6,022 nucleotides of DNA, taken from JAUYQR01 sp043727195. GTDB lineage: Bacteria > Pseudomonadota > Alphaproteobacteria > Rhodobacterales > Rhodobacteraceae. The notes beneath the pieces were generated by a model. The model was not told the DNA's origin, did not search any database, and worked only from the letters and a program-made list of their open reading frames with translations. Location: assembly GCA_043727195.1 (NCBI GenBank), contig JAYSYZ010000002.1, positions 1 to 6,022 of the forward strand, in the 5' to 3' direction. Below are positions 1 through 5,140 of this stretch, in pieces. How positions within the stretch are numbered: the first letter of the stretch is position 1; each line of letters opens with the position of its first letter. The position numbers and the translations under genes are program-made.

Positions 1-1233
1 GCCACCGTGGCTGCCCGGATCGAGGCGCTGATCGCGGCAAATCTGCAGATTCACGACCGCGACTGCTTCAACCTCAACCCCGCCACCAATGTGATGAACC
101 CCCGCGCCGAGGCGGCCCTGTCGCGTGGTCTGGGCTCCCGTCCCAGCCTCGGCTACCCCGGCGACAAGTACGAAATGGGGCTGGAAGCCATCGAGGAGAT
201 CGAGGTCATCACCGCCGAACTTGCGGCCGAGGTCTTTGGCGCCAGCCATGCCGAGATTCGTGTCGGCTCCGGTGCGCTGGCCAACCTTTACGGCTTCATG
301 GCGCTTGCGAAACCCGGCGATGCGATCATCGCCCCGCCCGCTGCGGTCGGTGGCCATGTCACCCATCACGCCGCCGGTTGCGCGGGGCTTTACGGCCTGA
401 TCACCCACGCGGCGCCGGTGGATGCCGATGGTTATAGTATTGATCTTGCGGCCCTTCGCACCCTCGCCCAGCGCGTCAGGCCAAGGCTGATCACCATCGG
501 CGGCAGCCTCAACCTGTTCCCCCACCCGGTCGCCGACATTCGCGCCATCGCGGATGAGGTGGGCGCGCATGTGCTGTTCGACGCCGCCCACCAATGCGGC
601 ATCATTGCCGGAAAGGCCTGGCCCAACCCCTTGGACCAAGGCGCGCATCTGATGACGATGAGCACCTATAAATCCCTCGGCGGCCCTGCCGGTGGCCTGA
701 TCGTCACCAATGACGCCGCCATTGCCGAACGGCTTGACGCCATCGCCTATCCCGGGATGACCGCCAATTTCGACGCCGCCAAATCCGCCGCGCTGGCGCT
801 GACACTGCTGGACTGGCGTGACCACGGCTGCGCCTATGCGCAGGCGATGATCGACCTTGCCCGTGCGCTGGCCCGCGAACTTGACGCCCTCGGCCTCCCA
901 GTCTTCGCCGCCGACAAGGGTGCCACCCAATCGCACCAGTTCGCCATCCTGGCCGCCGCTTTCGGCGGCGGTCAGACTGCGGCGAAAACCCTGCGCCGCG
1001 CCGGTTTCCTCGCCTGCGGCATCGGGCTGCCGGTTGCCGATGTCGCGAACGATCTGAACGGCCTGCGCATCGGCACGCCGGAACTTGTCCGCCGTGGCGT
1101 CACCCCTGACGATGCGCCCGCGCTTGCCGCGCTGATCGCCGAAGCCTTGCGCTCCAACGCCCCCGAAGCTCTCGCCCCGCGGACCGCCGCCCTGCGCGCC
1201 CGGTTTCAGGGGCTGCACTACATCACCGCTTGA
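1..1233 (+). CDS. Divergent SHMT-like PLP-dependent enzyme (5' end outside window)
   Basis: This is a fold-type I PLP enzyme related to serine hydroxymethyltransferase. Numbering is from the GTG at base 7. The family pattern is visible throughout: GYPG (49-52), a GSGALAN cofactor loop (87-93), GGHVTH (115-120) whose H117 matches the ring-stacking histidine, FDAAH (191-195) with D192 for the pyridine nitrogen, the Schiff-base lysine K222 in TYKSLGGPAGG, and GLRIGTPELVRRG with the carboxylate-binding R354. It differs from E. coli GlyA at key positions. The Ser35, Glu57, Tyr65, His228 and Arg235 equivalents read A26, L48, E56, Y221 and A228 in my by-eye alignment. The frame is open to base 1, and GlyA has about ten more N-terminal residues, so the true start is probably upstream; the GTG has too little upstream sequence to judge a ribosome site. 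The aldo/keto reductase gene follows on the same strand. SHMT-fold membership is secure. The reaction is unknown; alternatives include a transaldolase, an aldolase or an alternative-substrate hydroxymethyltransferase. Confidence 0.85.
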   Translation, partial: ATVAARIEALIAANLQIHDRDCFNLNPATNVMNPRAEAALSRGLGSRPSLGYPGDKYEMGLEAIEEIEVITAELAAEVFGASHAEIRVGSGALANLYGFMALAKPGDAIIAPPAAVGGHVTHHAAGCAGLYGLITHAAPVDADGYSIDLAALRTLAQRVRPRLITIGGSLNLFPHPVADIRAIADEVGAHVLFDAAHQCGIIAGKAWPNPLDQGAHLMTMSTYKSLGGPAGGLIVTNDAAIAERLDAIAYPGMTANFDAAKSAALALTLLDWRDHGCAYAQAMIDLARALARELDALGLPVFAADKGATQSHQFAILAAAFGGGQTAAKTLRRAGFLACGIGLPVADVANDLNGLRIGTPELVRRGVTPDDAPALAALIAEALRSNAPEALAPRTAALRARFQGLHYITA

Positions 1234-1272
1234 CCAAAGTAATTCGCCGGGGTTACTTGCCCCCCCACCTGC

Positions 1273-1277
1273 AGGAG
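1273..1277 (+). promoter_or_regulatory. Ribosome binding site deciding the aldo/keto reductase start
   Basis: AGGAG lies six bases before the ATG at 1284. It favours this ATG over the in-frame TTG at 1230, which overlaps the stop codon of the upstream gene and would add 18 residues not typical of the family. Confidence 0.8.
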
Positions 1278-1283
1278 AGCGGG

Positions 1284-2267
1284 ATGAAACAGCGCCAACT
1301 CGGGCCGGACGGGCCCATGGTTTCCGCCATCGGCCTTGGCTGCCTGTCGTTTGGCGGCATCTTCGGGCCGACCACCCCGGGCGATAGCCTGCGCTGCCTT
1401 GATGCCGCGTGGGACCATGGCATCACTTTCCTCGATACCGCCAACATCTACGGCGCGGGCAGCTCGGAAACCGTGATCGGCGAATGGCTGCGCACCCGCA
1501 AAAACCGGCCTTTTATCGCCACCAAGGCTGGCATCGTGCCCGGTGCCTACCGCCGCATCGACAATTCCGCCGCCTATCTGCGCCGCGAACTGGAAGTCTC
1601 GCTGCGACACCTCGGTGTCGATCACGTCGATCTGTTCTACATCCACCGGCACGAGGCGGAGCGCCCGATAGAAGATGTGGCCGGAACTCTTGCCGCGCTG
1701 ATCAACGAGGGAAAGATCGGCGGTTACGGCATGTCGGAAATTGCGCCCTACACGCTGGAGCGTGCCCACGCCGTCCACCCCGTCCGCGCGGTGCAGAACG
1801 AATACTCGCTTTGGACACGGCAGCCCGAGCTTGGCCTGATCCAGCGGTGCAAGACGCTTGGCACGGCCTTTGTGCCCTTTTCCCCGCTGGCACGCGGTGC
1901 CCTTGGTCACACCATGTTTGACCCCGACACTTTGGCGAAAGGCGAATTCCGTACGCAGATCCCGCGCTTTGCCCCGGAACACTGGCTCCGCAACAAGACC
2001 CCGCTTGCCGCCTTCCACGCCTATGCCGCCGACCGGGGCCACAGCCCCGCCGCCTTGGCGCTGGCCTGGGTGCTGGCGCAGGGCGACCATCTGATCCCGA
2101 TCCCCGGCACCCGCAGTGCCGACCACCTCGCCCACTGGGCCGGTGCCGCCGACATCACCCTGACGCCGGAAGACCACCGCGAAATCGCCCGCCTTCTCCC
2201 CGTCGGCTGGGCCTTTGGCGACCGCTATAACGACGATCAGGCCGCTACGGTCGAACGCTACTGCTGA
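1284..2267 (+). CDS. Aldo/keto reductase
   Basis: A 327-residue, probably cytosolic oxidoreductase of the aldo/keto reductase superfamily, which reduces aldehydes or ketones (or runs in reverse) with NADP(H). The family layout is intact: the N-terminal GLGCLSFGG (17-25), then the catalytic tetrad D51 and Y56 in FLDTANIYG, K81 in IATKAG, and H121 in FYIHRH. Next come YGMSE (148-152), QNEYSLW (171-177), the FSPLARGAL turn (199-207) and the IPIPGTRS cofactor region (271-278). The QIPRF segment followed by a late asparagine/lysine-rich stretch resembles the YakC/AKR13-like branch; that placement is my inference. The length is normal for single-domain members. The start is set by an AGGAG site. 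It lies 50 bases after the SHMT-like gene with no clear terminator between, so the two are probably one transcript, which suggests it may act on a carbonyl product or substrate of that enzyme. The substrate cannot be read from sequence. The 3' end overlaps the convergent DUF1989 gene by 10 bases. Confidence 0.93.
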   Translation: MKQRQLGPDGPMVSAIGLGCLSFGGIFGPTTPGDSLRCLDAAWDHGITFLDTANIYGAGSSETVIGEWLRTRKNRPFIATKAGIVPGAYRRIDNSAAYLRRELEVSLRHLGVDHVDLFYIHRHEAERPIEDVAGTLAALINEGKIGGYGMSEIAPYTLERAHAVHPVRAVQNEYSLWTRQPELGLIQRCKTLGTAFVPFSPLARGALGHTMFDPDTLAKGEFRTQIPRFAPEHWLRNKTPLAAFHAYAADRGHSPAALALAWVLAQGDHLIPIPGTRSADHLAHWAGAADITLTPEDHREIARLLPVGWAFGDRYNDDQAATVERYC

Positions 2268-3127
2268 TCGCCGTGGCTGCGGTCATAAACGGTCCGCTGC
2301 GGCGGGTGCCAGCCCCGGGGCGGCGCCATCGGCCGGAACACCTCCACCAGCAGCGGAAAACACGCCGCCTCGTCCGACGAATGTTCGGCAGAACAATCCC
2401 CACCGGGGCAGGCCGACAGTGCACCCAGCAGGTCGATTTCGGCAAAGAACTCGATGAAGTCGCCGGGCCGGACCGGCGAGGCCTTCATGAAATACTGCCC
2501 GGTATCGCGGGTGAACCCGGTGCACATGAACACGTTCAGCACGTCATGGACATGCAGTTCTGCCGCCGCCAGGGACAGTCCCGTCTGACCCGCCAGCGCC
2601 CGCGTCAGGTTGGAATGGCAGCAATGGTGATACTGCCCGCCCCCCGACAAAAGCGCGTGCGTATAGGGGTCGCAGCGCGTGCCGATCACGTCATGCACCC
2701 CGCCGCCGAACGCATCGAACCCGTACCAGTCCAGCGTATCCTCGGTGATCGTCGCCATCGGCCGCAGATGCGGCAGGCAGGACCACATCCTGTCGCCCGC
2801 ACTCAGATGCGTGCCGTGCAGCGCCCGCGTCTTGCCAGAAAAGAACCGCTCGCCCAGATCGTCCGCCGCCCAAAGGTTCAGATCGCCGACCTGCGGCCCC
2901 TCGACCGATGTGATGCGAAAGAAGCTGCCAGCCGGCACCGCAAAGCAGCGCGCCTCACGCGGCGGCACGCGCAGCTCTGACAGCTTTTGCCAACCCGCCC
3001 GTGCCGCCAGACAGGCGGACAGGTTGGGTGCGGGCAGGCCGCCGACCGGATAGCAGATCACCGGCGGCACTGCCTGGCGGGCCGGGGCATCGGCGGGGGC
3101 GGGATGGGCGGGATGGTCTGGTTTCAT
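2258..3127 (-). CDS. DUF1989 / urea-carboxylase-associated family protein
   Basis: A 289-residue protein with a DUF1989 domain from about residue 50 to 265. Visible conserved blocks are GPQVGDLNLW (77-86), TRALHGTHLSAGDRMW (100-115), GGGVHDVIGTRCDPY (141-155), QYHHCCHSNL (165-174), DVLNVFMCTG (195-204), ASPVRPGDFIEFFAEIDLL (216-234) and CPGGDCS (240-246). The clustered Cys and His residues would suit a metal site, which I infer. Known relatives are the small proteins beside urea or guanidine carboxylases, including the carboxyguanidine deiminase subunits CgdA/CgdB. No carboxylase gene is in this window, so the role here is open; a hydrolase or deiminase on a small nitrogen compound is a guess. 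It follows sdhB by 53 bases, with a hairpin in the gap. The chosen ATG has AGG directly abutting it and no well-spaced ribosome site. An in-frame GTG at 3184, overlapping the sdhB stop as GTGA, would add 19 residues. Confidence 0.88.
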   Translation of the reverse strand: MKPDHPAHPAPADAPARQAVPPVICYPVGGLPAPNLSACLAARAGWQKLSELRVPPREARCFAVPAGSFFRITSVEGPQVGDLNLWAADDLGERFFSGKTRALHGTHLSAGDRMWSCLPHLRPMATITEDTLDWYGFDAFGGGVHDVIGTRCDPYTHALLSGGGQYHHCCHSNLTRALAGQTGLSLAAAELHVHDVLNVFMCTGFTRDTGQYFMKASPVRPGDFIEFFAEIDLLGALSACPGGDCSAEHSSDEAACFPLLVEVFRPMAPPRGWHPPQRTVYDRSHGDQQ

Positions 3128-3136
3128 CCTGCGGAC

Positions 3137-3165
3137 GCTTGCGCCATTTCGACCGCGGCGCAAGC
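3137..3165. repeat. Perfect 9-bp inverted repeat (hairpin) between sdhB and the DUF1989 gene
   Basis: The arms GCTTGCGCC (3137-3145) and GGCGCAAGC (3157-3165) are exact reverse complements around an 11-base loop. In the minus-strand transcript the stem ends nine bases before the DUF1989 ATG. No T-run follows it on either strand, so it does not look like a standard intrinsic terminator. It could protect or process the sdh message, lower read-through, or mask translation of the downstream gene. Confidence 0.75.
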
Positions 3166-3180
3166 CCCCATAGGCTGGCG

Positions 3181-3957
3181 TCACACCACCCGTTCGACCA
3201 TCATCCCCTTGATCTCGGCAATCGCCTTGGCGGGGTTCAGCCCCTTGGGGCAGGTCTTGGCGCAGTTCATGATCGTGTGGCAGCGGTACAGCTTGAAAGG
3301 ATCCTCCAGCCCGTCCAGCCGTTCGCCAGTGGCCTCGTCGCGGCTGTCGGCGATCCAGCGGTAGGCATGGATCAGCGCGGCCGGCCCGAGAAAGCGGTCG
3401 CTGTTCCACCAATAGCTTGGGCATGCGGTGCTGCAGCAGGCGCACATGATGCATTCATACAGGCCGTCCAGTTTGGCCCGGTCGTCGATCGACTGCTTCC
3501 ATTCCCGTGCAGGCTCGACCGTCTTTGTCTGCAGCCACGGCATGATGCTGGCATGCTGGGCATAGAAATGCGTCAGGTCCGGGATCAGGTCCTTCACCAC
3601 CGGCATATGCGGCAGCGGGTAGATCTTGACATCACCCTGGATCTCTTCTAGCCCATAGATGCAGGCCAGCGTGTTGATCCCGTCGATGTTCATCGAACAC
3701 GACCCGCAAATCCCTTCGCGACAGGATTTCCGAAAGGTCAGCGTCGGGTCAATCTCGGACTTGATCTTGATCAGCGCGTCCAGAACCATCGGGCCGCAGC
3801 TGTCCATGTCGACGAAATAGGTATCCAGCGCGGGGTTCTGCCCATCGTCGGGGTTCCAGCGATACACCTGAAACTTGCGCACATTCTTGCCATCAGGCTT
3901 TGGCCAGGTCTTGCCGGTGCGGATTTTGGAGTTCTTGGGCAGCGTGAACTGAACCAT
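3181..3957 (-). CDS. sdhB: Succinate dehydrogenase iron-sulfur subunit SdhB
   Basis: A 258-residue electron-transfer subunit of respiratory complex II. It carries electrons from the SdhA flavin to ubiquinone on the cytoplasmic face of the inner membrane. All cluster ligands are present: the [2Fe-2S] set C79, C84, C87 and C99 (in SCREGICGSCSMNIDG and further on), the [4Fe-4S] set C169, C172, C175 and C236, and the [3Fe-4S] set C179, C226 and C232. The pattern ECIMCACCSTACPSYWW includes P180 and W183/W184, and H227 sits in RCHTIMNC; these match quinone-site residues of E. coli SdhB. The N-terminal about 35 residues, rich in lysine and proline, are typical of alphaproteobacterial and mitochondrial-like forms. 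The start ATG lies three bases after the lipoprotein stop and is preceded by GGAAAGG at seven-base spacing, so co-translation with the upstream gene is likely. The function is certain from motifs and from its place downstream of sdhA. Confidence 0.98.
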   Translation of the reverse strand: MVQFTLPKNSKIRTGKTWPKPDGKNVRKFQVYRWNPDDGQNPALDTYFVDMDSCGPMVLDALIKIKSEIDPTLTFRKSCREGICGSCSMNIDGINTLACIYGLEEIQGDVKIYPLPHMPVVKDLIPDLTHFYAQHASIMPWLQTKTVEPAREWKQSIDDRAKLDGLYECIMCACCSTACPSYWWNSDRFLGPAALIHAYRWIADSRDEATGERLDGLEDPFKLYRCHTIMNCAKTCPKGLNPAKAIAEIKGMMVERVV

Positions 3958-3960
3958 GGG

Positions 3961-4251
3961 TCAGCCTTTCCAGTCAGGTCGGTCGTAAAGGGGGCGGCTT
4001 GGCATCTGGCCAGCCTTGGACATCACGCAGCTTTCATAGACCGCCGCCGGATCCCTGCCCGTCAGAAAATCGGACGTCACCGTCAGTTCCAGCCCCGCGC
4101 CGGCATTGCCGTTGGAATCAACACCCACCGCCACTTCGCCGCGCGGTTGCTGCGCCAGACGGGCACGGTCGAAACACTGCCGCTCGGCGTCTTCGACCGA
4201 AATCGGACCGCAGGCTGCCAGCAGGAAAAGGGGGATCAGGCGCTTCATCAT
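3961..4251 (-). CDS. Small lipoprotein encoded directly before sdhB
   Basis: A 96-residue protein of unknown function. The N-terminus MMKRLIPLFLLAAC is a short lipoprotein signal with lipobox LAAC, so C14 would be lipidated and the rest exported to the periplasm. The next residues are glycine and proline, not aspartate, which by the E. coli rule favours outer-membrane sorting. The mature part has exactly two further cysteines, C26 and C75, a possible disulfide. A glycine-rich middle (VGVDSNGNAGAG, 42-53) is followed by a beta-like LELTVTSDF stretch. It starts one base after the upstream lipoprotein stop. AGGG at 4256-4259 sits four bases from the first ATG and seven from the second (4248), so the second Met is equally plausible. 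It lies three bases before sdhB and is surely co-transcribed with it. A role in complex II is only inferred from position. Confidence 0.85.
   Translation of the reverse strand: MMKRLIPLFLLAACGPISVEDAERQCFDRARLAQQPRGEVAVGVDSNGNAGAGLELTVTSDFLTGRDPAAVYESCVMSKAGQMPSRPLYDRPDWKG
3965..3971 (-). promoter_or_regulatory. Ribosome binding site of sdhB
   Basis: GGAAAGG on the minus strand ends seven bases before the sdhB ATG. It lies within the last codons of the upstream lipoprotein gene, which makes translational coupling between the two likely. Confidence 0.6.
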
Positions 4252-4252
4252 C

Positions 4253-4570
4253 TTACCCTATCGGAGGAACGCCGTTGGCGGCGTAGCAGGCCTGTGCGCC
4301 CGGGCGCAGTGCAATGTCGCGGATGGTGGCCTTGGTCGAGGTTCCCGCCACCACCCCCACATCCCGCGCCAGCAGCCGGATTTCATCCGGGCTGGCCGCA
4401 TCCAGAATGCAATTCGCCGCCGCCTTGGCAGGCCCTGCCGGCATATCGACATTCACCACCGGAATGACCACCGTCTCGGCCACCTGCCGCATGGTCTTGT
4501 CGGCAAACACCTGCGGCGAGCAGGCGGAAAGCAGCAAAAATGCGAAGGCTGCCAAAAGAATACTGCGCAT
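4253..4570 (-). CDS. Small lipoprotein in the sdh operon, upstream copy
   Basis: A 105-residue protein of unknown function. The signal MRSILLAAFAFLLLSAC has a hydrophobic core from residue 4 to 14 and lipobox LSAC, so C17 would be lipidated. The following serine and proline give no inner-membrane retention signal. The mature part has two further cysteines, C54 and C95, a likely disulfide pair. The segment around SPDEIRLLARDVGVVAG (60-76) looks helical and the C-terminus ends in a proline-rich tail. The ATG shares one base with the stop of the upstream gene (TGATG). A GTG one codon earlier at 4573 would give a four-base overlap. It precedes the second lipoprotein by one base. The two share architecture (short signal, two cysteines, about 90 mature residues) but little obvious sequence. 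Confidence 0.83.
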   Translation of the reverse strand: MRSILLAAFAFLLLSACSPQVFADKTMRQVAETVVIPVVNVDMPAGPAKAAANCILDAASPDEIRLLARDVGVVAGTSTKATIRDIALRPGAQACYAANGVPPIG

Positions 4571-4917
4571 CACCTGTTCATTCCCATCAAAAAAGCCGGA
4601 TGCTTTTGCGAAAGCAGATCGACCAGCACCTGCTGCTTGGCCTTTTCTGTCAAGGCGTTTTGAATTTGCTTGCGCAAAACATTTACCAAGCAGGCCAGCC
4701 GTTCCGGCAGCGAGCTCCAGAAATCCTTGGCCGAAAAGCGTTTTTCCGCTTCCCGGACCGCGATGTCCAGATCTCCACCGCGCACCATCGTATCGACGAT
4801 GCGACTGGACCGCACGATCTCATCAACGATCAACCCGGTAGGCTCCTCATTCTCCAACAAGGCCACGATATCCCCAATGGCGGACTTGAGGCTTGGGGTA
4901 AGGGCCAATTCATTCAT
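4570..4917 (-). CDS. Unknown 115-residue helical protein in the sdh operon
   Basis: I do not recognise this protein. It has no signal peptide or membrane segment and is probably cytosolic. The composition suggests an all-helical fold: residues 8-24, 29-46, 49-60 and 70-104 are rich in Leu, Ile, Val, Lys and Glu, with breaks at P26, G47-G48 and P71. A single cysteine is at 76. It overlaps the upstream coiled-coil gene by eight bases and shares one base with the downstream lipoprotein start. GGGG at 4925-4928, seven bases before the ATG, is a plausible ribosome site. Hand counting gives about 54% GC across 4561-4920, lower than the sampled sdhA and aldo/keto reductase lines, which hints at a different history. 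The ORF looks real because it fits the operon packing. The antisense frames here are open too, so expression is not proven. Confidence 0.7.
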   Translation of the reverse strand: MNELALTPSLKSAIGDIVALLENEEPTGLIVDEIVRSSRIVDTMVRGGDLDIAVREAEKRFSAKDFWSSLPERLACLVNVLRKQIQNALTEKAKQQVLVDLLSQKHPAFLMGMNR

Positions 4918-5134
4918 CTTTTATCCCCAAACGCAGATTGATCTTGGATATTTCGGCTCGAACGGCTGCAAGGTCCACGTCATGCCGCCGGCGGTCATTG
5001 TGTAGCTGCACGACAGGGCCATCCACGCTTTGTACACGGTCGCTCAACATCTCCAGCTTATCAAGAAGATCACTCACTTTCCGATCAAGATCGCGATATC
5101 GGTTCAGTGTCAGATCGACGGGTTCGTCTGCCAT
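4910..5134 (-). CDS. Small coiled-coil protein directly after sdhA
   Basis: A 74-residue protein with no recognised family. Hydrophobic residues fall in steady 3-4 spacing from residue 16 to 69: L16, V20, L23, L27, L30, V34, V37, V41, L44, then polar R48 and H51, then L55, V58, I62, I65 and L69. This is a nearly continuous two-heptad-face coiled coil with a possible kink at G39-P40. The protein is highly charged, with many Asp, Arg and Lys, and has no cysteine. It begins six bases after the sdhA stop with no clear ribosome site, so re-initiation after sdhA is likely. Its end overlaps the 115-residue gene by eight bases. The lay-out suggests a self-assembling adaptor or a partner of the next protein. 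Short coiled-coil proteins of this look also occur beside toxin-antitoxin genes, but nothing here proves that. GC is about 52% over 4921-5100. Confidence 0.7.
   Translation of the reverse strand: MADEPVDLTLNRYRDLDRKVSDLLDKLEMLSDRVQSVDGPVVQLHNDRRRHDVDLAAVRAEISKINLRLGIKDE
4925..4928 (-). promoter_or_regulatory. Likely ribosome binding site of the 115-residue gene
   Basis: A minus-strand GGGG followed by ATAAAAG stands seven bases from the ATG at 4917. It lies inside the 3' end of the preceding gene, so the overlap between the two genes contains a usable initiation signal. Confidence 0.45.
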
Positions 5135-5140
5135 CCGCTG

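Larger units (their letters stand above)
4570..5134 (-). other. Lower-GC two-gene segment inside the sdh operon
   Basis: The stretch holding the coiled-coil and 115-residue genes has about 53% GC by hand count (193/360 in 4561-4920 and 94/180 in 4921-5100). Sampled lines of sdhA give 62-72% and one of the aldo/keto reductase 67%. No repeats, integrase or attachment-like direct repeats were seen at its edges. It may be an acquired pair of genes or simply fast-evolving ones. Confidence 0.5.

Noticed and set aside
1230..1258. TTGACC with a 16-17 base spacer as a promoter for the aldo/keto reductase
   Set aside because: The -35-like hexamer overlaps the upstream stop codon, and the facing -10 candidates (GTTACT or TTACTT) match the consensus poorly.
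1218..2177. Long open frame (319 codons) antisense to the aldo/keto reductase
   Set aside because: It mirrors a well-conserved gene in high-GC DNA. Its product is low in recognisable motifs and rich in Gly, Arg and Val, as expected of a GC-driven shadow.
3128..3454. Upstream extension of the DUF1989 reading frame deep into sdhB
   Set aside because: The extra 109 residues are an out-of-frame reading of the sdhB 3' end, rich in Arg, Gly and Pro with no family similarity. The domain begins well after the ATG at 3127.
3001..3651. Open frame of 216 codons on the + strand opposite sdhB and the DUF1989 start
   Set aside because: It crosses two clearly real minus-strand genes and has an arginine/proline-rich composition without motifs.
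4106..4663. Open frame of 185 codons on the + strand over the lipoprotein genes
   Set aside because: The minus-strand reading gives two intact lipoprotein signals and tight gene packing. The + frame has no domain-like pattern and a poor start context.
4570..5134. A defined toxin-antitoxin pair
   Set aside because: The small coiled-coil plus overlapping partner layout is suggestive, but neither protein shows a recognisable toxin or DNA-binding motif, so no such feature is called.
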